Shown piece after piece: positions 51,288 to 59,772 of a stretch of DNA of 64,000 nucleotides. Source of the stretch: Bradyrhizobium jicamae (GTDB lineage Bacteria; Pseudomonadota; Alphaproteobacteria; Rhizobiales; Xanthobacteraceae). The stretch spans positions 178,987 to 242,986 of the forward strand of contig NZ_JAFCKQ010000006.1 in the NCBI RefSeq assembly GCF_018130215.1, written 5' to 3'. The notes beneath the pieces are model-generated. The model ran no database searches and had not been told where the DNA came from. It saw only the letters and a list, made by a program, of their open reading frames with translations. Positions within the stretch are counted from its first letter, which is position 1; each line of letters opens with the position of its first letter. Position numbers and translations under genes: made by a program.

Positions 51288-52277
51288 GTGACTCCGCCCC
51301 CCGCCGCAGCCGCCAGGCTGGACAGCGTATCCCTGCCATTGCCCGAGAGGACATTCGCCGCGCGCAAGGCGCCGGCACGTGCCGATCGGCCGTTCAAGGG
51401 CATCGCGCTGATCCTGCTTTCCACCGTTTTTCTCGGCACTTCCGACGTAACAGCGAAATACCTTTCGTCGACGCTGCCCTCGATCGAGATCACCTGGATC
51501 CGCTTCGTGGTGTTCGCGCTGATCATGCTGCCCACGATGCTGCCTGGCTCGTCGCTGTTCGCGCTGCGGACGAGCCGCCCCGGCCTGCATGTGCTGCGCG
51601 GCTCGGCGCTGCTCGGCTCCTCGCTGCTGTTCATCACGGGCCTGGGCTTCCTGCCGATCGCGGAAGCCTCGGCGACGAGCTTCGTCTCGCCTCTGTTCGT
51701 CACCGCGCTCTCGATCGTCTTCCTCGGCGAGAAGGTCGGCATGCGCCGCTGGATCGCGACTGCGGTCGGCCTGATGGGCGTGTTCGTCATCCTGCGGCCG
51801 GGCACCGCCGCGTTCCATCCTGCGGCGTTCTTCCCGATCTTCTCGGCTTTCGCCTGGGCCGGCACGCTGATCATGACGCGCATGATGAGCGGCAGCGAAC
51901 GCCCGCTCACCATCATGGCCTATTCGTCGATCGTCGGCGTCGTCATCGTCTCTGCGCTGGTGCCGTTCGTCTGGGTGGCGCCGACCTGGCACGACATCAT
52001 GTTCGGCATCCTCGTCGGTGTCGCGTCCACTGCGGGGCAGTGGATCGTGGTGCTCGCGTTCCGCTATGGCGATGCCTCGGTGCTGGCGCCGTTCTCCTAC
52101 ACCCAGCTGGTGTGGGTGAGCTTCCTCGGCTTCCTGGTGTTTGGCGAATTGCCCGACAGCTGGACCATCCTCGGCGCTGCCTTCATCGTCGCCAGCGGCC
52201 TCTATACCGCCCACCGCGAGCGCGTGCGCCGCTCGCAATTGCTCGCTGTGGCGAGCGAGCCGTCGCCGAACGCCTGA
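51288..52277 (+). CDS. DMT-family transporter (two EamA domains)
   Basis: 329 aa with ten predicted helices in two EamA repeats (~residues 35-170 and 180-310). ALILLSTVFLGTSDVTAKYL begins repeat 1; ALIVPFVWVAP to SQLVWV-like segments with YTQLVWVSFLGFLVFGE begin the repeat 2 end. Exporter of metabolites or amino acids across the inner membrane. It begins at a GTG; no other in-frame start is better. A 175-bp gap upstream contains an imperfect inverted repeat ACAAACTG/CAGTTGTTTGT (51137-51164). Confidence 0.82.
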   Translation: MTPPPAAAARLDSVSLPLPERTFAARKAPARADRPFKGIALILLSTVFLGTSDVTAKYLSSTLPSIEITWIRFVVFALIMLPTMLPGSSLFALRTSRPGLHVLRGSALLGSSLLFITGLGFLPIAEASATSFVSPLFVTALSIVFLGEKVGMRRWIATAVGLMGVFVILRPGTAAFHPAAFFPIFSAFAWAGTLIMTRMMSGSERPLTIMAYSSIVGVVIVSALVPFVWVAPTWHDIMFGILVGVASTAGQWIVVLAFRYGDASVLAPFSYTQLVWVSFLGFLVFGELPDSWTILGAAFIVASGLYTAHRERVRRSQLLAVASEPSPNA

Positions 52278-52292
52278 CCATTGTGGTCCCGT

Positions 52293-52311
52293 GCCGGGCC
52301 TGGATCCCGGC
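52293..52311. terminator. Hairpin after the DMT transporter
   Basis: GCCGGG (52293-52298) and CCCGGC (52306-52311) form a 6-bp GC stem with a 7-base loop shortly after the stop codon. The T-run is weak. Confidence 0.45.
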
Positions 52312-52379
52312 AAGGGTGTTATGCGCTATTCGTGGTGATCCTCCGTGCTACTGTTCTGCAAACGGAACAGCGAGGAATC

Positions 52380-53462
52380 ATGCGCGCAGCCATCTTCAGG
52401 AACGGCGAGATCGTCGTTGACACGATGCCGGAGCCGGTGCCCGGCGCCGGCCAGGTGCTGGTCAAGTCGCTCGCCTGCGGCATCTGCGGCTCCGATCTGC
52501 ATGCGCGCAAGCATGCCCACCGCATGGTGGAGCTGACCAAATTCTTTCCCGGCCGCACGCCGATGGATCTCTCGCGCGACGTCGTATTCGGCCATGAGTT
52601 CTGCTGCGAGATCCTCGACTATGGACCCGACACCGCGCGCAAGCTGAAGCCGGGCACCAAGGTGTGCTCGCTGCCGGCGCTGGTGACGCCGCAGGGCCCG
52701 CGGGGCATCGGATATTCCAACGAATATGCCGGCGGCTATGCCGAACGGATGCTGCTCAGCGAGCCGCTGCTGCTGGAGGTGCCGAACGGGCTCGCCGCCG
52801 AGCATGCCGCGCTCACCGAGCCGCTCGCGGTCGGCGTGCACGCGGTGGCGAAGGCGGATATTCGCGGCGGCGAGGTGCCGCTGGTGATCGGTTGTGGCCC
52901 GGTCGGGCTCGCAGTGATCGCGGCGCTCAGGATCAAGGGGCTGCATCCGATCATCGCCGCCGACTATTCGCCGACCCGGCGCAAGCTTGCCGAGAGGATG
53001 GGTGCAGACGTCGTGATCGACCCCGCCGGGACCCAGCCCTATGCGCGCTGGGCCGAACATGCCGAGATGTCGCCGGAGCAGAAGGCGGCACGGCCGCCGT
53101 TCCAGGCGCATCTTCCGGCGCTGAAGCCCGCGCTGATCTTCGAATGCGTCGGCGTGCCCGGCCTGTTGCAGCAGGTGTTCGAAGGCGCGCCGCGCGACGC
53201 CCGCATCGTCGTGGTCGGCGTCTGCATGGAGACCGACCGCTCCGAGCCGATGCTCGGCATCCTCAAGGAGCTCAACGTTCAATATGTGCTCGGCTACACG
53301 CCGGAGGAATTCGCCTATTCGCTGCGCCTGATCGCGGAAGGGCAGGTCGATGCCGCATCGCTGGTGACCGGCCGCGTCGGCATCGACGGCGTGGCGCAGG
53401 CATTCGCCGATCTCGCGAGCCCGGAGGCGCACACCAAGATCCTCGTCGAGCCCTGGCGGTAG
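52380..53462 (+). CDS. Zinc-binding dehydrogenase (medium-chain)
   Basis: 360 aa. Catalytic zinc ligands: Cys36 (GICGSD), His72 and Glu73 (GHE). The structural-zinc four-Cys loop is absent, and the NAD(P) motif VIGCGPVGLAVI is near residue 167. A long insertion (~residues 225-255, with SPEQKAARPPFQAHLP) is unusual for the family. GAGGAATC directly precedes the ATG. It resembles threonine/sorbitol-type dehydrogenases, but the substrate is not determined. Confidence 0.84.
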   Translation: MRAAIFRNGEIVVDTMPEPVPGAGQVLVKSLACGICGSDLHARKHAHRMVELTKFFPGRTPMDLSRDVVFGHEFCCEILDYGPDTARKLKPGTKVCSLPALVTPQGPRGIGYSNEYAGGYAERMLLSEPLLLEVPNGLAAEHAALTEPLAVGVHAVAKADIRGGEVPLVIGCGPVGLAVIAALRIKGLHPIIAADYSPTRRKLAERMGADVVIDPAGTQPYARWAEHAEMSPEQKAARPPFQAHLPALKPALIFECVGVPGLLQQVFEGAPRDARIVVVGVCMETDRSEPMLGILKELNVQYVLGYTPEEFAYSLRLIAEGQVDAASLVTGRVGIDGVAQAFADLASPEAHTKILVEPWR

Positions 53463-53550
53463 CTTCTCCCGGTATCGGCAAGTCGATTTGCATTTCGCGG
53501 CACCGAACCTATAGTTCGCTGTCCTCGAAGCATCCGATCTTGCGCGGTTC

Positions 53551-54309
53551 ATGCGAGTTTCAATCATCACGGGAGGCGGCTCCGGCATTGGTGCAGCGGT
53601 TGCGCGCCTTCTCGCGGGCCCCGATCAATGCCTGATGCTGCATGGACAGGCCGCGGAAGCCGCCGGCCTCGCGCGGCTGACCGCGGTCGCCGGGGAGTGC
53701 CGGTGCGCCGGTGCAAAGGTCGAGATCCGCACTGGCGATCTCGCCAGGGCCGGTGCCGGCGCCGAGCTCGTCGACGCGACGCGTGCCACGTTCGGGCCGA
53801 TCGACAGCATCGTGCATGCGGCGGGTTTTGCCGACCGGCGCGATTTCGCCAGCCTGCCGCGCGAGGCGCTGGAGCGCGCGTTTGCGGTGATGGCGGCCGC
53901 ATTCCACGAGATGGCCGCCGCGGCGCTGCCGGACCTGACGCGCAACGCGCATGGCCGCGTCGTCGCCGTCTCGAGCTTCGGGCCGCATCGGTTCGTGCCC
54001 GGCGGCACCTTTCCCGGATCGGCGGCGGCCAAGGCCGCACTCGAGGTGCTGGTGAAGTCGCTGGCGATCGAGCTTGCTGCCTCCGGCGCGACCGCCAATG
54101 CCGTGACGCCCGGCTACACGCGCAAGGATCCCGGCCTCGTCGGCGCGCTCGATCCCGCGACCTGGGAGCGGGTCGCCAAGGCCAATCCGATGCAGCGGCT
54201 GGCGACGCCGGAGGAGGTCGCTGCCGTCATCTCGTTCCTGCTGTCGCCGGAGGCGGGCCATGTTACGGGTGCCACGCTGCCGGTCGATGGCGGCCTGACC
54301 TTGATGTGA
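53551..54309 (+). CDS. SDR-fold protein lacking the catalytic tyrosine
   Basis: 252 aa classical short-chain dehydrogenase fold. The cofactor motif TGGGSGIG is at residues 7-14, HAAG replaces the usual NNAG at 89-92, and the C-terminal GHVTGATLPVDGGLTLM is intact. The catalytic Y-x-x-x-K is S157-x-x-x-K161 here: the Tyr position is Ser (FPGSAAAK). No alternative Tyr lies within three residues; Phe154 and Ser141/142 do. It probably binds NAD(P) but may not be a normal dehydrogenase. It ends 5 bp before the DadA-like gene and is likely co-transcribed. Confidence 0.83.
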   Translation: MRVSIITGGGSGIGAAVARLLAGPDQCLMLHGQAAEAAGLARLTAVAGECRCAGAKVEIRTGDLARAGAGAELVDATRATFGPIDSIVHAAGFADRRDFASLPREALERAFAVMAAAFHEMAAAALPDLTRNAHGRVVAVSSFGPHRFVPGGTFPGSAAAKAALEVLVKSLAIELAASGATANAVTPGYTRKDPGLVGALDPATWERVAKANPMQRLATPEEVAAVISFLLSPEAGHVTGATLPVDGGLTLM

Positions 54310-54313
54310 TCGG

Positions 54314-55573
54314 ATGAGCGGGGAAGCATTGCCACAACAGGTCGACGTCGCCGTGCTCGGTGCCGGCATGGTCGGCATCTCCGCCGGCCTCGCGGCGCGG
54401 CAGCGCGGCCTCTCGGTCATTGTCGTCGACCGGCGCGAGCCCGGCAGCGAGACCTCCCATGGCAATGCCGGCATTCTCTCGTCGGGCTCGATCCTGCCGC
54501 TCAACACGCCTGCGCTGCTGAGGAACCTGCCGAAATATCTGAGCAACCGGCATCCGGCGCTGCGCTGGAATATTCCCTGGGCGATCGCCAATGCCAACTG
54601 GGTGATCCGCTTCCTCGCCAGCGCCACGCCGTCGCAGACCAGGCCGCGTGCCGCCGCGCTCAACGGCCTGATCGCGACATCGCTGAAGCTGCATCGCGAC
54701 TGGATCGTGCAGGCGGGAGCGGGGCATCGCATCCGCGAGACCGGCTGGCTGAAGGCCTGGCGCACCGACGGGCTCGCCGCGGCCAAGTCCGAGCAGGCGG
54801 CGCTCGCCGAATTCGGCGTCAAGAGCGAGGTGCTCGACCGCCAGGCGATCTCCGCGCTCGAGCCCAACATCGTCCCGGTCTACAGCACGGGCCTGCTGCA
54901 CACGCAGACGGCGTCGGTCGATTCACCCGGTGCCGTGGTCAGGGCCTATGCGAAGATGCTGGTCGATGGCGGCGGCGCCGTCAGGCAATCCGACATCAGA
55001 TCGCTCGCGGCACTGGGCGATGCCTGGCGCGTGGTGCTGGCGGACGGCGAGATCAGGGCGCGTCACGTCGTGGTCGCACTCGGACCATGGTCGGCCGAGC
55101 TGCTGCGGCCGCTCGGCTATCGCGTGCCGCTGGCGTTCGAGCGCGGCTATCACCAGCACTTCGTGCCGAACCCGGCGCGCCAATTGCTGCGGCCGATCCA
55201 CGATGCCGACGGCGCCTTCGTGATGACGCCGATGGAGCAGGGCATTCGCATCACCAGCGGCGTCGAGCTCACCGCGCGCGACGCGCCGTCGAATTTTTCG
55301 CAGCTCGAGGCCGCGGTGCCGCTGGCACGCGGCGTGATCGAGTTCGGCGATGAGGTCGGCGAACGCTGGCGCGGCGCGCGGCCGACCTTGCCCGACAGCC
55401 TGCCGATGATCGGCCAGGCGCCGCGGCATCGCGGTCTCTGGCTCGCTTTCGGCAACCAGCACATCGGCTTCACCACCGGCCCCGGAACGGGCGCAGCGGT
55501 CGCGGCGATGATTGTGGGCGCAGCGCCGCCGTTCGATGCGCGGGCGTTCTCGCCGGACCGCTATATCGCGTGA
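54314..55573 (+). CDS. FAD-dependent oxidoreductase, D-amino acid dehydrogenase (DadA)-like
   Basis: 419 aa. Rossmann FAD motif GAGMVGISAGLAARQRG near residue 15, ETSHGNAGILSSG near 46 (the DadA S-x-x-NAG motif), and near the C-terminus GFTTGPGTG. It oxidises D-amino acids or related imino/amino acids and passes electrons to the quinone pool; the family also covers opine/glycine-type substrates. Located 5 bp after the SDR gene and 88 bp before an amino-acid ABC permease. A 15-bp tandem duplication spans its stop codon. Confidence 0.84.
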   Translation: MSGEALPQQVDVAVLGAGMVGISAGLAARQRGLSVIVVDRREPGSETSHGNAGILSSGSILPLNTPALLRNLPKYLSNRHPALRWNIPWAIANANWVIRFLASATPSQTRPRAAALNGLIATSLKLHRDWIVQAGAGHRIRETGWLKAWRTDGLAAAKSEQAALAEFGVKSEVLDRQAISALEPNIVPVYSTGLLHTQTASVDSPGAVVRAYAKMLVDGGGAVRQSDIRSLAALGDAWRVVLADGEIRARHVVVALGPWSAELLRPLGYRVPLAFERGYHQHFVPNPARQLLRPIHDADGAFVMTPMEQGIRITSGVELTARDAPSNFSQLEAAVPLARGVIEFGDEVGERWRGARPTLPDSLPMIGQAPRHRGLWLAFGNQHIGFTTGPGTGAAVAAMIVGAAPPFDARAFSPDRYIA

Positions 55574-55592
55574 CTTGATATCGCGTGACTTG
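55563..55592. repeat. 15-bp tandem duplication at the end of the DadA-like gene
   Basis: ATATCGCGTGACTTG occurs twice in direct tandem (55563-55577, 55578-55592). The first copy contains the gene's stop codon. The duplication is exact and looks like recent slippage; it does not change the protein. Confidence 0.75.
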
Positions 55593-55661
55593 GGCCATCC
55601 TGCCTGCGATGCTCGAACATCAGATCGGCTGTCGCGGGACATCCGGTAACCGAGGGGCAGG

Positions 55662-56330
55662 ATGAGCTACGTTTGGGATTTCGGCATCCTTGCCAAATAC
55701 AGCCACTTGTTCTGGCTCGGGCTCGGCTGGACCATCGCCTACACGATCGGCACCATCATCCTGGGGACCCTGATCGGCCTGATCGTCGGCATGCTGCGGC
55801 TGCGGCGCATCCCGGTCATCGACTGGCTCCTGGTTGCCTATATCGAGCTGTTTCGCTGCACGCCGCTGCTGGTGCAGATCATCTGGTTCTATTACGCCTT
55901 TCCTGTCGTGATCGGGGTCAACATCCCGGCGCATGTCGCAGCCGTCAGCGTGCTCTCGCTCTACGGCGGTGCATTCTATGCCGAGATCGTGCGCGGCAGC
56001 ATCGAGAGCGTGCCGGTCGGGCAGTGGGATGCGGCGAAGGCGCTCGGCTTCCGCGGCTGGCGCCTGATGCGGCTCGTCATCCTGCCACAGGCGCTGAAGC
56101 CGATGATGGCGCCTTATGTCAACCAGTCGGTCACGCAGCTGAAGAACACCTCGCTGGTGTCGATCATCGCGGTGCCCGATCTCGTCTACAACGCGACGCT
56201 GATCAATGCGGACACTTACAGGCCGCTCGAGGTCTACACCATCGTGGCGCTGATCTATTTCGCGATATTGTTTCCTTCGACGCTGGTGGGGCGGCACCTC
56301 GAGCGCGGGCTGACCTACGACAGGGTGTGA
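55662..56330 (+). CDS. Polar amino acid ABC transporter permease (HisM/GlnP type)
   Basis: 222 aa with about five helices. The His/Glu/Gln/Arg/opine permease start (WDFGILAKYSHLFWLGLGWTIAYTI) is followed by YIELFRCTPLLVQIIWFY and the EAA coupling loop GQWDAAKALGFRGWRLMRLVILPQALK near 110-135. The second permease and ATPase usual for this family are absent. Downstream, a binding protein faces it on the other strand, so a complete importer would need proteins from elsewhere. Confidence 0.86.
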   Translation: MSYVWDFGILAKYSHLFWLGLGWTIAYTIGTIILGTLIGLIVGMLRLRRIPVIDWLLVAYIELFRCTPLLVQIIWFYYAFPVVIGVNIPAHVAAVSVLSLYGGAFYAEIVRGSIESVPVGQWDAAKALGFRGWRLMRLVILPQALKPMMAPYVNQSVTQLKNTSLVSIIAVPDLVYNATLINADTYRPLEVYTIVALIYFAILFPSTLVGRHLERGLTYDRV

Positions 56331-56337
56331 TCTCCAA

Positions 56338-56365
56338 CTGCCTCTCCCGCAAGCGGGAGAGGCAG
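56338..56365. terminator. Perfect 13-bp hairpin between convergent genes
   Basis: CTGCCTCTCCCGC (56338-56350), a 2-base AA loop and GCGGGAGAGGCAG (56353-56365). It follows the permease stop and precedes the 3' end of the minus-strand binding-protein gene. A related core CCCCGCAAGCGGGAGAGG recurs at 57360-57376. Confidence 0.65.
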
Positions 56366-56371
56366 TCTCAA

Positions 56372-57250
56372 TCAAATATTCAGCTCCACCGGCACATCCT
56401 CCGGCTTGACCCCCGACAGTGCGAGGCCCTTGACGAACCACTCGCGCATCTGGCCGATGCCCCTGTTGTAGTCGACCCACACCGACAGGAAATCGCGCCA
56501 GCGTTTGTCGGGCTCGCGGCGCACCGCCATGCCGCTCGCGATCGTCACGGTCGGCGACTGCAGGATCTTGTAGGTGCCGAGATTCGGGTTCTTGGCGATC
56601 GCCGTCAGGCCCAGCACCAGCGCGTTGACGACGACATCGACGCGGCCCGACGACATTTCGAGCATCACCTCGTCGCGCGACTTCAGCGACTTGATGGTCG
56701 CATTGGGCGCGAAGCGTCGCGCCACAGCCTCGTTGGCCGAGCCGACGTCGACTGCGATCTTCACCTCGGGCTTGTTGATGTCGGCCCAGGTCCTGGCCTC
56801 GAGTCCCTTCTTCAGCATCGCGCCGAACGGGTGCGGAAACACCAGGTTGGTGAAGTCGACCACCAGCGCGCGCTGCGGGGTCGGGTTGAGCGCAAAGCCG
56901 AGGTCGATCTTGTTGGCTTGCAGGTCCAGGATCGAATTGCCGTAGGTCGATTCGACATATTCCAGCTTGACGTCGAGCAGCTTGGCCAGATCGTTCGCCA
57001 TCTCGATCGAGAAGCCGGACCAGGTGCCCGACGCGAGATCCTTGTTGAAATAGGGCAGCTCGCCCGGCAGCACGGCGATGCGCAGCACCTTGTTGGCGCG
57101 GACACGGTCCAGCGTATTGTCGGCGGAGGTCTGCGCGGAGACCGGGGTCGCCATCGCGGCCGCGAACGCGGCGCCGCTGCCGATGCCGAGCGCGTAACGC
57201 AGCGCGTCGCGGCGGTCTTCGGAAATTTTCACATCGTCGGAATCAGTCAC
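56372..57250 (-). CDS. Amino acid ABC transporter substrate-binding protein, TAT-exported
   Basis: 292 aa periplasmic binding protein of SBP family 3. The leader has RRDALRYALGI plus a hydrophobic stretch (TAT-type, cleaved after VSAQ). The fold has VLRIAVLPGELPYFNKDLASGTWSGFSIEMANDLAKLL with the classical SBP_3 FSIEMANDLAK motif, and a second lobe GIDLGFALNPTPQRALVVDFT. It converges on the permease gene instead of following it, an unusual layout. It may serve that permease or a transporter elsewhere. Confidence 0.83.
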   Translation of the reverse strand: MTDSDDVKISEDRRDALRYALGIGSGAAFAAAMATPVSAQTSADNTLDRVRANKVLRIAVLPGELPYFNKDLASGTWSGFSIEMANDLAKLLDVKLEYVESTYGNSILDLQANKIDLGFALNPTPQRALVVDFTNLVFPHPFGAMLKKGLEARTWADINKPEVKIAVDVGSANEAVARRFAPNATIKSLKSRDEVMLEMSSGRVDVVVNALVLGLTAIAKNPNLGTYKILQSPTVTIASGMAVRREPDKRWRDFLSVWVDYNRGIGQMREWFVKGLALSGVKPEDVPVELNI

Positions 57251-57359
57251 GAGGGCCTCCCTGCACCAGATCGGGAAAGCCTAGCGTCGGCGTCCGGCGC
57301 CAGCAATACCGCCGGTCTGCGCCATTAGTAGGCGAGGCGATCGGGCGTCCTTCACCTCC

Positions 57360-57376
57360 CCCGCAAGCGGGAGAGG
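57360..57376. repeat. Second copy of the CTCCCGC-type hairpin
   Basis: CTCCCCCGC-AA-GCGGGAGAGGG repeats the stem of the hairpin at 56338-56365 with minor changes, inside the intergenic region before the PPK2 3' end. Two similar hairpins within 1 kb suggest a REP-like family. Confidence 0.55.
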
Positions 57377-57400
57377 GAGCGAAGCTTGCGTGTGGTGAGG

Positions 57401-58351
57401 TCAGAACTTCGCCGGGACGTACATCTCCGGCGGGATCGGGCCGCGGTGATAGTCGGGATTGCGTACCCGCGGCGGCAGCGTGACGCCGGCGTGCTCGACC
57501 TGCTGATAGGGGATCTGGCTCAGGAGATGCGAGATGCAGTTGAGCCGGGCGCGCTTCTTGTCGACGGCATCGACGATCCACCACGGTGACTCCGGCAGGT
57601 GCGTATGCTCCAGCATCGTCTCCTTGGCCTTGGTGTAGAGCTCCCAGCGACTGCGCGCCTCGACATCCATCGGGCTCAGCTTCCACTGCTTCAGCGGATC
57701 ATGGATACGCATCGTGAAGCGGAACTGCTGCTCCTCGTCGGTGATCGAGAACCAGTATTTCAACAGGATCGCGCCCGAGCGGATCAGCATCCGCTCGAAA
57801 TCCGGCACCGTGTTGAAGAACTCCTGATACTGCTCGTCGGTGCAGAAGCCCATGACCTTCTCGACGCCGGCACGGTTGTACCAGGAGCGATCGAACAGCA
57901 CGATCTCGCCGCCGGCCGGCAGATGCGCGACATAGCGCTGGAAGTACCACTGCGTGCGCTCGCGCTCGTTCGGCGCCGGCAGCGCCGCAACGCGGCAGAT
58001 GCGCGGATTGAGCCGCTGGGTGATGCGCTTGATGACGCCGCCCTTGCCGGCGGAATCGCGCCCCTCGAACAGGATGACGACCTTCTTCTTCTCGTGGTGC
58101 ACCCAGTCCTGCAGCTTCACCAGTTCGCCCTGCAGCCGCAGCAGCTCCTTGAAATAGACCTTGCGGTCGAGCGACGGGTGGAGGGCATGGGCTCCGTGGT
58201 CGAGGTCGTCGAGCCTGGCATCGTCGAGCTCGAGCTCGAGTTCCTCGTCGAGGCTGTCGGTCATCTCCTGCTGGATGCGCACACGCAGGGCTTCGTTGCG
58301 CGCGGCTTCATCGCGCGAGGCGTCCGGAGACAGGGCTTCGTGGGCAGTCAT
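57401..58351 (-). CDS. ppk2: Polyphosphate kinase 2
   Basis: 316 aa. It transfers phosphate between polyphosphate and nucleoside diphosphates. After an acidic N-terminal segment (ELELELDDARLDDLD), the core has Walker A FEGRDSAGKGG near residue 98, the lid RERTQWYFQRYVAHLP near 135, and DRSWYNRAGVEKVMGFC (Walker B) near 158. Length and motifs match the short class I PPK2 of rhizobia. The start is the ATG giving MTAHEALSPD; an upstream frame is open for 141 codons but is not family-like. Divergent from a FAH-family gene. Confidence 0.9.
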   Translation of the reverse strand: MTAHEALSPDASRDEAARNEALRVRIQQEMTDSLDEELELELDDARLDDLDHGAHALHPSLDRKVYFKELLRLQGELVKLQDWVHHEKKKVVILFEGRDSAGKGGVIKRITQRLNPRICRVAALPAPNERERTQWYFQRYVAHLPAGGEIVLFDRSWYNRAGVEKVMGFCTDEQYQEFFNTVPDFERMLIRSGAILLKYWFSITDEEQQFRFTMRIHDPLKQWKLSPMDVEARSRWELYTKAKETMLEHTHLPESPWWIVDAVDKKRARLNCISHLLSQIPYQQVEHAGVTLPPRVRNPDYHRGPIPPEMYVPAKF

Positions 58352-58495
58352 GAATCCATCTTTCCATGATGTGTGGATCGCGCGGGAGCATTGACGGGCC
58401 GTGTTACTCTCGTGTGACATTGTGATGACGGCCGTTTCACAGCCGCGCACGGACTGTGCTAACAAGCGCCAACAACTCAGAAACGGGAGAATTCG

Positions 58496-59668
58496 ATGAT
58501 CACGCTCACGCCCAGGGACGTCCTGCCGGATGACTCGACCGCCGGCACATTGGTCGGGCGGGTGTGGCTGCCGCAGGCCGGCGGTCCGGCCGTCGTGGCG
58601 GTCCGTGCCGACGGTGTATTCGACGTCACGGCGCGCTTCTCGACGGTGAGCGCGCTCTGCGACGAGGGTGATCCCGCGGCCGCGCTGCGCGCGACCAGGG
58701 GCGAGCGGATCGGCGACCTCGAGGCCATCCTTGCCAACACGCCGCCCGATCGCCGCGACACCGCCAGACCGCATCTGCTCGCGCCGGTCGATCTCCAGGT
58801 GCTCAAGGCGGCCGGCGTCACTTTCGCGGTCTCGATGCTGGAGCGCGTCATCGAGGAGCGGGCGCGCGGCAACCCGTCATCGGCGGAAGCGATCCGCAAG
58901 GAGGTGGTGCGCCTCGTCGGCGACGACTTCTCCAGGCTGAAGCCGGGCTCGGCGGAGGCAGCGAAGCTGAAGCAGGTGCTGATCGAGCAGAACGCCTGGA
59001 GCCAGTATCTGGAGGTCGGCATCGGCCCCGACGCGGAGGTCTTCACCAAGGCGCCGACGCTGTCGTCGGTCGGCACCGGGATGGATGCCGGGCTGCACCC
59101 GAAATCGACCTGGAACAACCCGGAGCCGGAGGTCGTCCTCGTGGTGTCGAGCGCCGGCAGGATCGTCGGCGCCGCGCTTGGCAACGATGTCAACCTGCGC
59201 GACTTCGAGGGCCGCTCTGCGCTGCTGCTGTCGAAGGCCAAGGACAACAACGCGTCGTGTGCGATCGGTCCGCTGCTCCGTCTGTTCGATGCGACCTTCT
59301 CGCTCGATGACGTGCGCAGGATGGATGTCGGCCTGACCGTGACCGGCACCGACGGCTTCGTGCTCGAGGGCCATTCCTCGATCGGCAAGATCAGCCGCGA
59401 CCCGACCGACCTCGTCGCGCAGACCATCTCGGCGGTGCATCAATATCCCGACGGATTCGCGCTGTTTCTCGGCACCATGTTCGCGCCGGTCAAGGACCGC
59501 GACGCACCGGGCCAGGGCTTCACCCACAAGCGCGACGACATCGTCACTATTGCCGCGCCCCAGCTCGGCAGGCTCGTCAACCGCATGCGCAACAGCGACG
59601 AATGCGAGCACTGGACGTTTGGCGTCGGCGCGTTGATGAAGAACCTGGCGCAGCGGAAGGTGATCTAG
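58496..59668 (+). CDS. Fumarylacetoacetate hydrolase-family protein
   Basis: 390 aa, larger than typical FAH hydrolases. The C-terminal two thirds carries the FAH fold with metal site motifs PEPEVVLVVSSAGRIVG near 205 and NDVNLRDFEGRSALLLSKAKDNNASCAIGP near 225. The N-terminal 100 residues form a separate beta domain. Family members hydrolyse or decarboxylate acyl-pyruvates or act on sugar-derived keto acids (for example KdpGal-type); this subgroup is unassigned. An MITLTPRDVLPDD start with GGGAGAATTCG upstream. Confidence 0.82.
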   Translation: MITLTPRDVLPDDSTAGTLVGRVWLPQAGGPAVVAVRADGVFDVTARFSTVSALCDEGDPAAALRATRGERIGDLEAILANTPPDRRDTARPHLLAPVDLQVLKAAGVTFAVSMLERVIEERARGNPSSAEAIRKEVVRLVGDDFSRLKPGSAEAAKLKQVLIEQNAWSQYLEVGIGPDAEVFTKAPTLSSVGTGMDAGLHPKSTWNNPEPEVVLVVSSAGRIVGAALGNDVNLRDFEGRSALLLSKAKDNNASCAIGPLLRLFDATFSLDDVRRMDVGLTVTGTDGFVLEGHSSIGKISRDPTDLVAQTISAVHQYPDGFALFLGTMFAPVKDRDAPGQGFTHKRDDIVTIAAPQLGRLVNRMRNSDECEHWTFGVGALMKNLAQRKVI

Positions 59669-59678
59669 CCGATCGTAC

Positions 59679-59750
59679 CGTCATTGCGAGCGGATTGCTT
59701 CGCTTCGCTCGCAATGACGACTTGCAATGACGACTTGCAATGACGACTTG
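59679..59750. repeat. GTCATTGCGAG palindrome (copy 2) with three 13-bp tandem copies
   Basis: CGTCATTGCGAGCG (59679-59692) mirrors CGCTCGCAATGACG (59706-59719), the same arms as the element at 44298-44385. CAATGACGACTTG then repeats exactly three times in tandem (59712-59724, 59725-59737, 59738-59750), so the end of the element has been multiplied by slippage. Confidence 0.78.
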
Positions 59751-59772
59751 GGCAGTCGCAGGGCGTTCGCCG

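Noticed and set aside
59712..59750. Three tandem 13-bp units considered as a CRISPR array
   Set aside because: Units are contiguous with no spacers and belong to a palindromic element; no cas genes are present.
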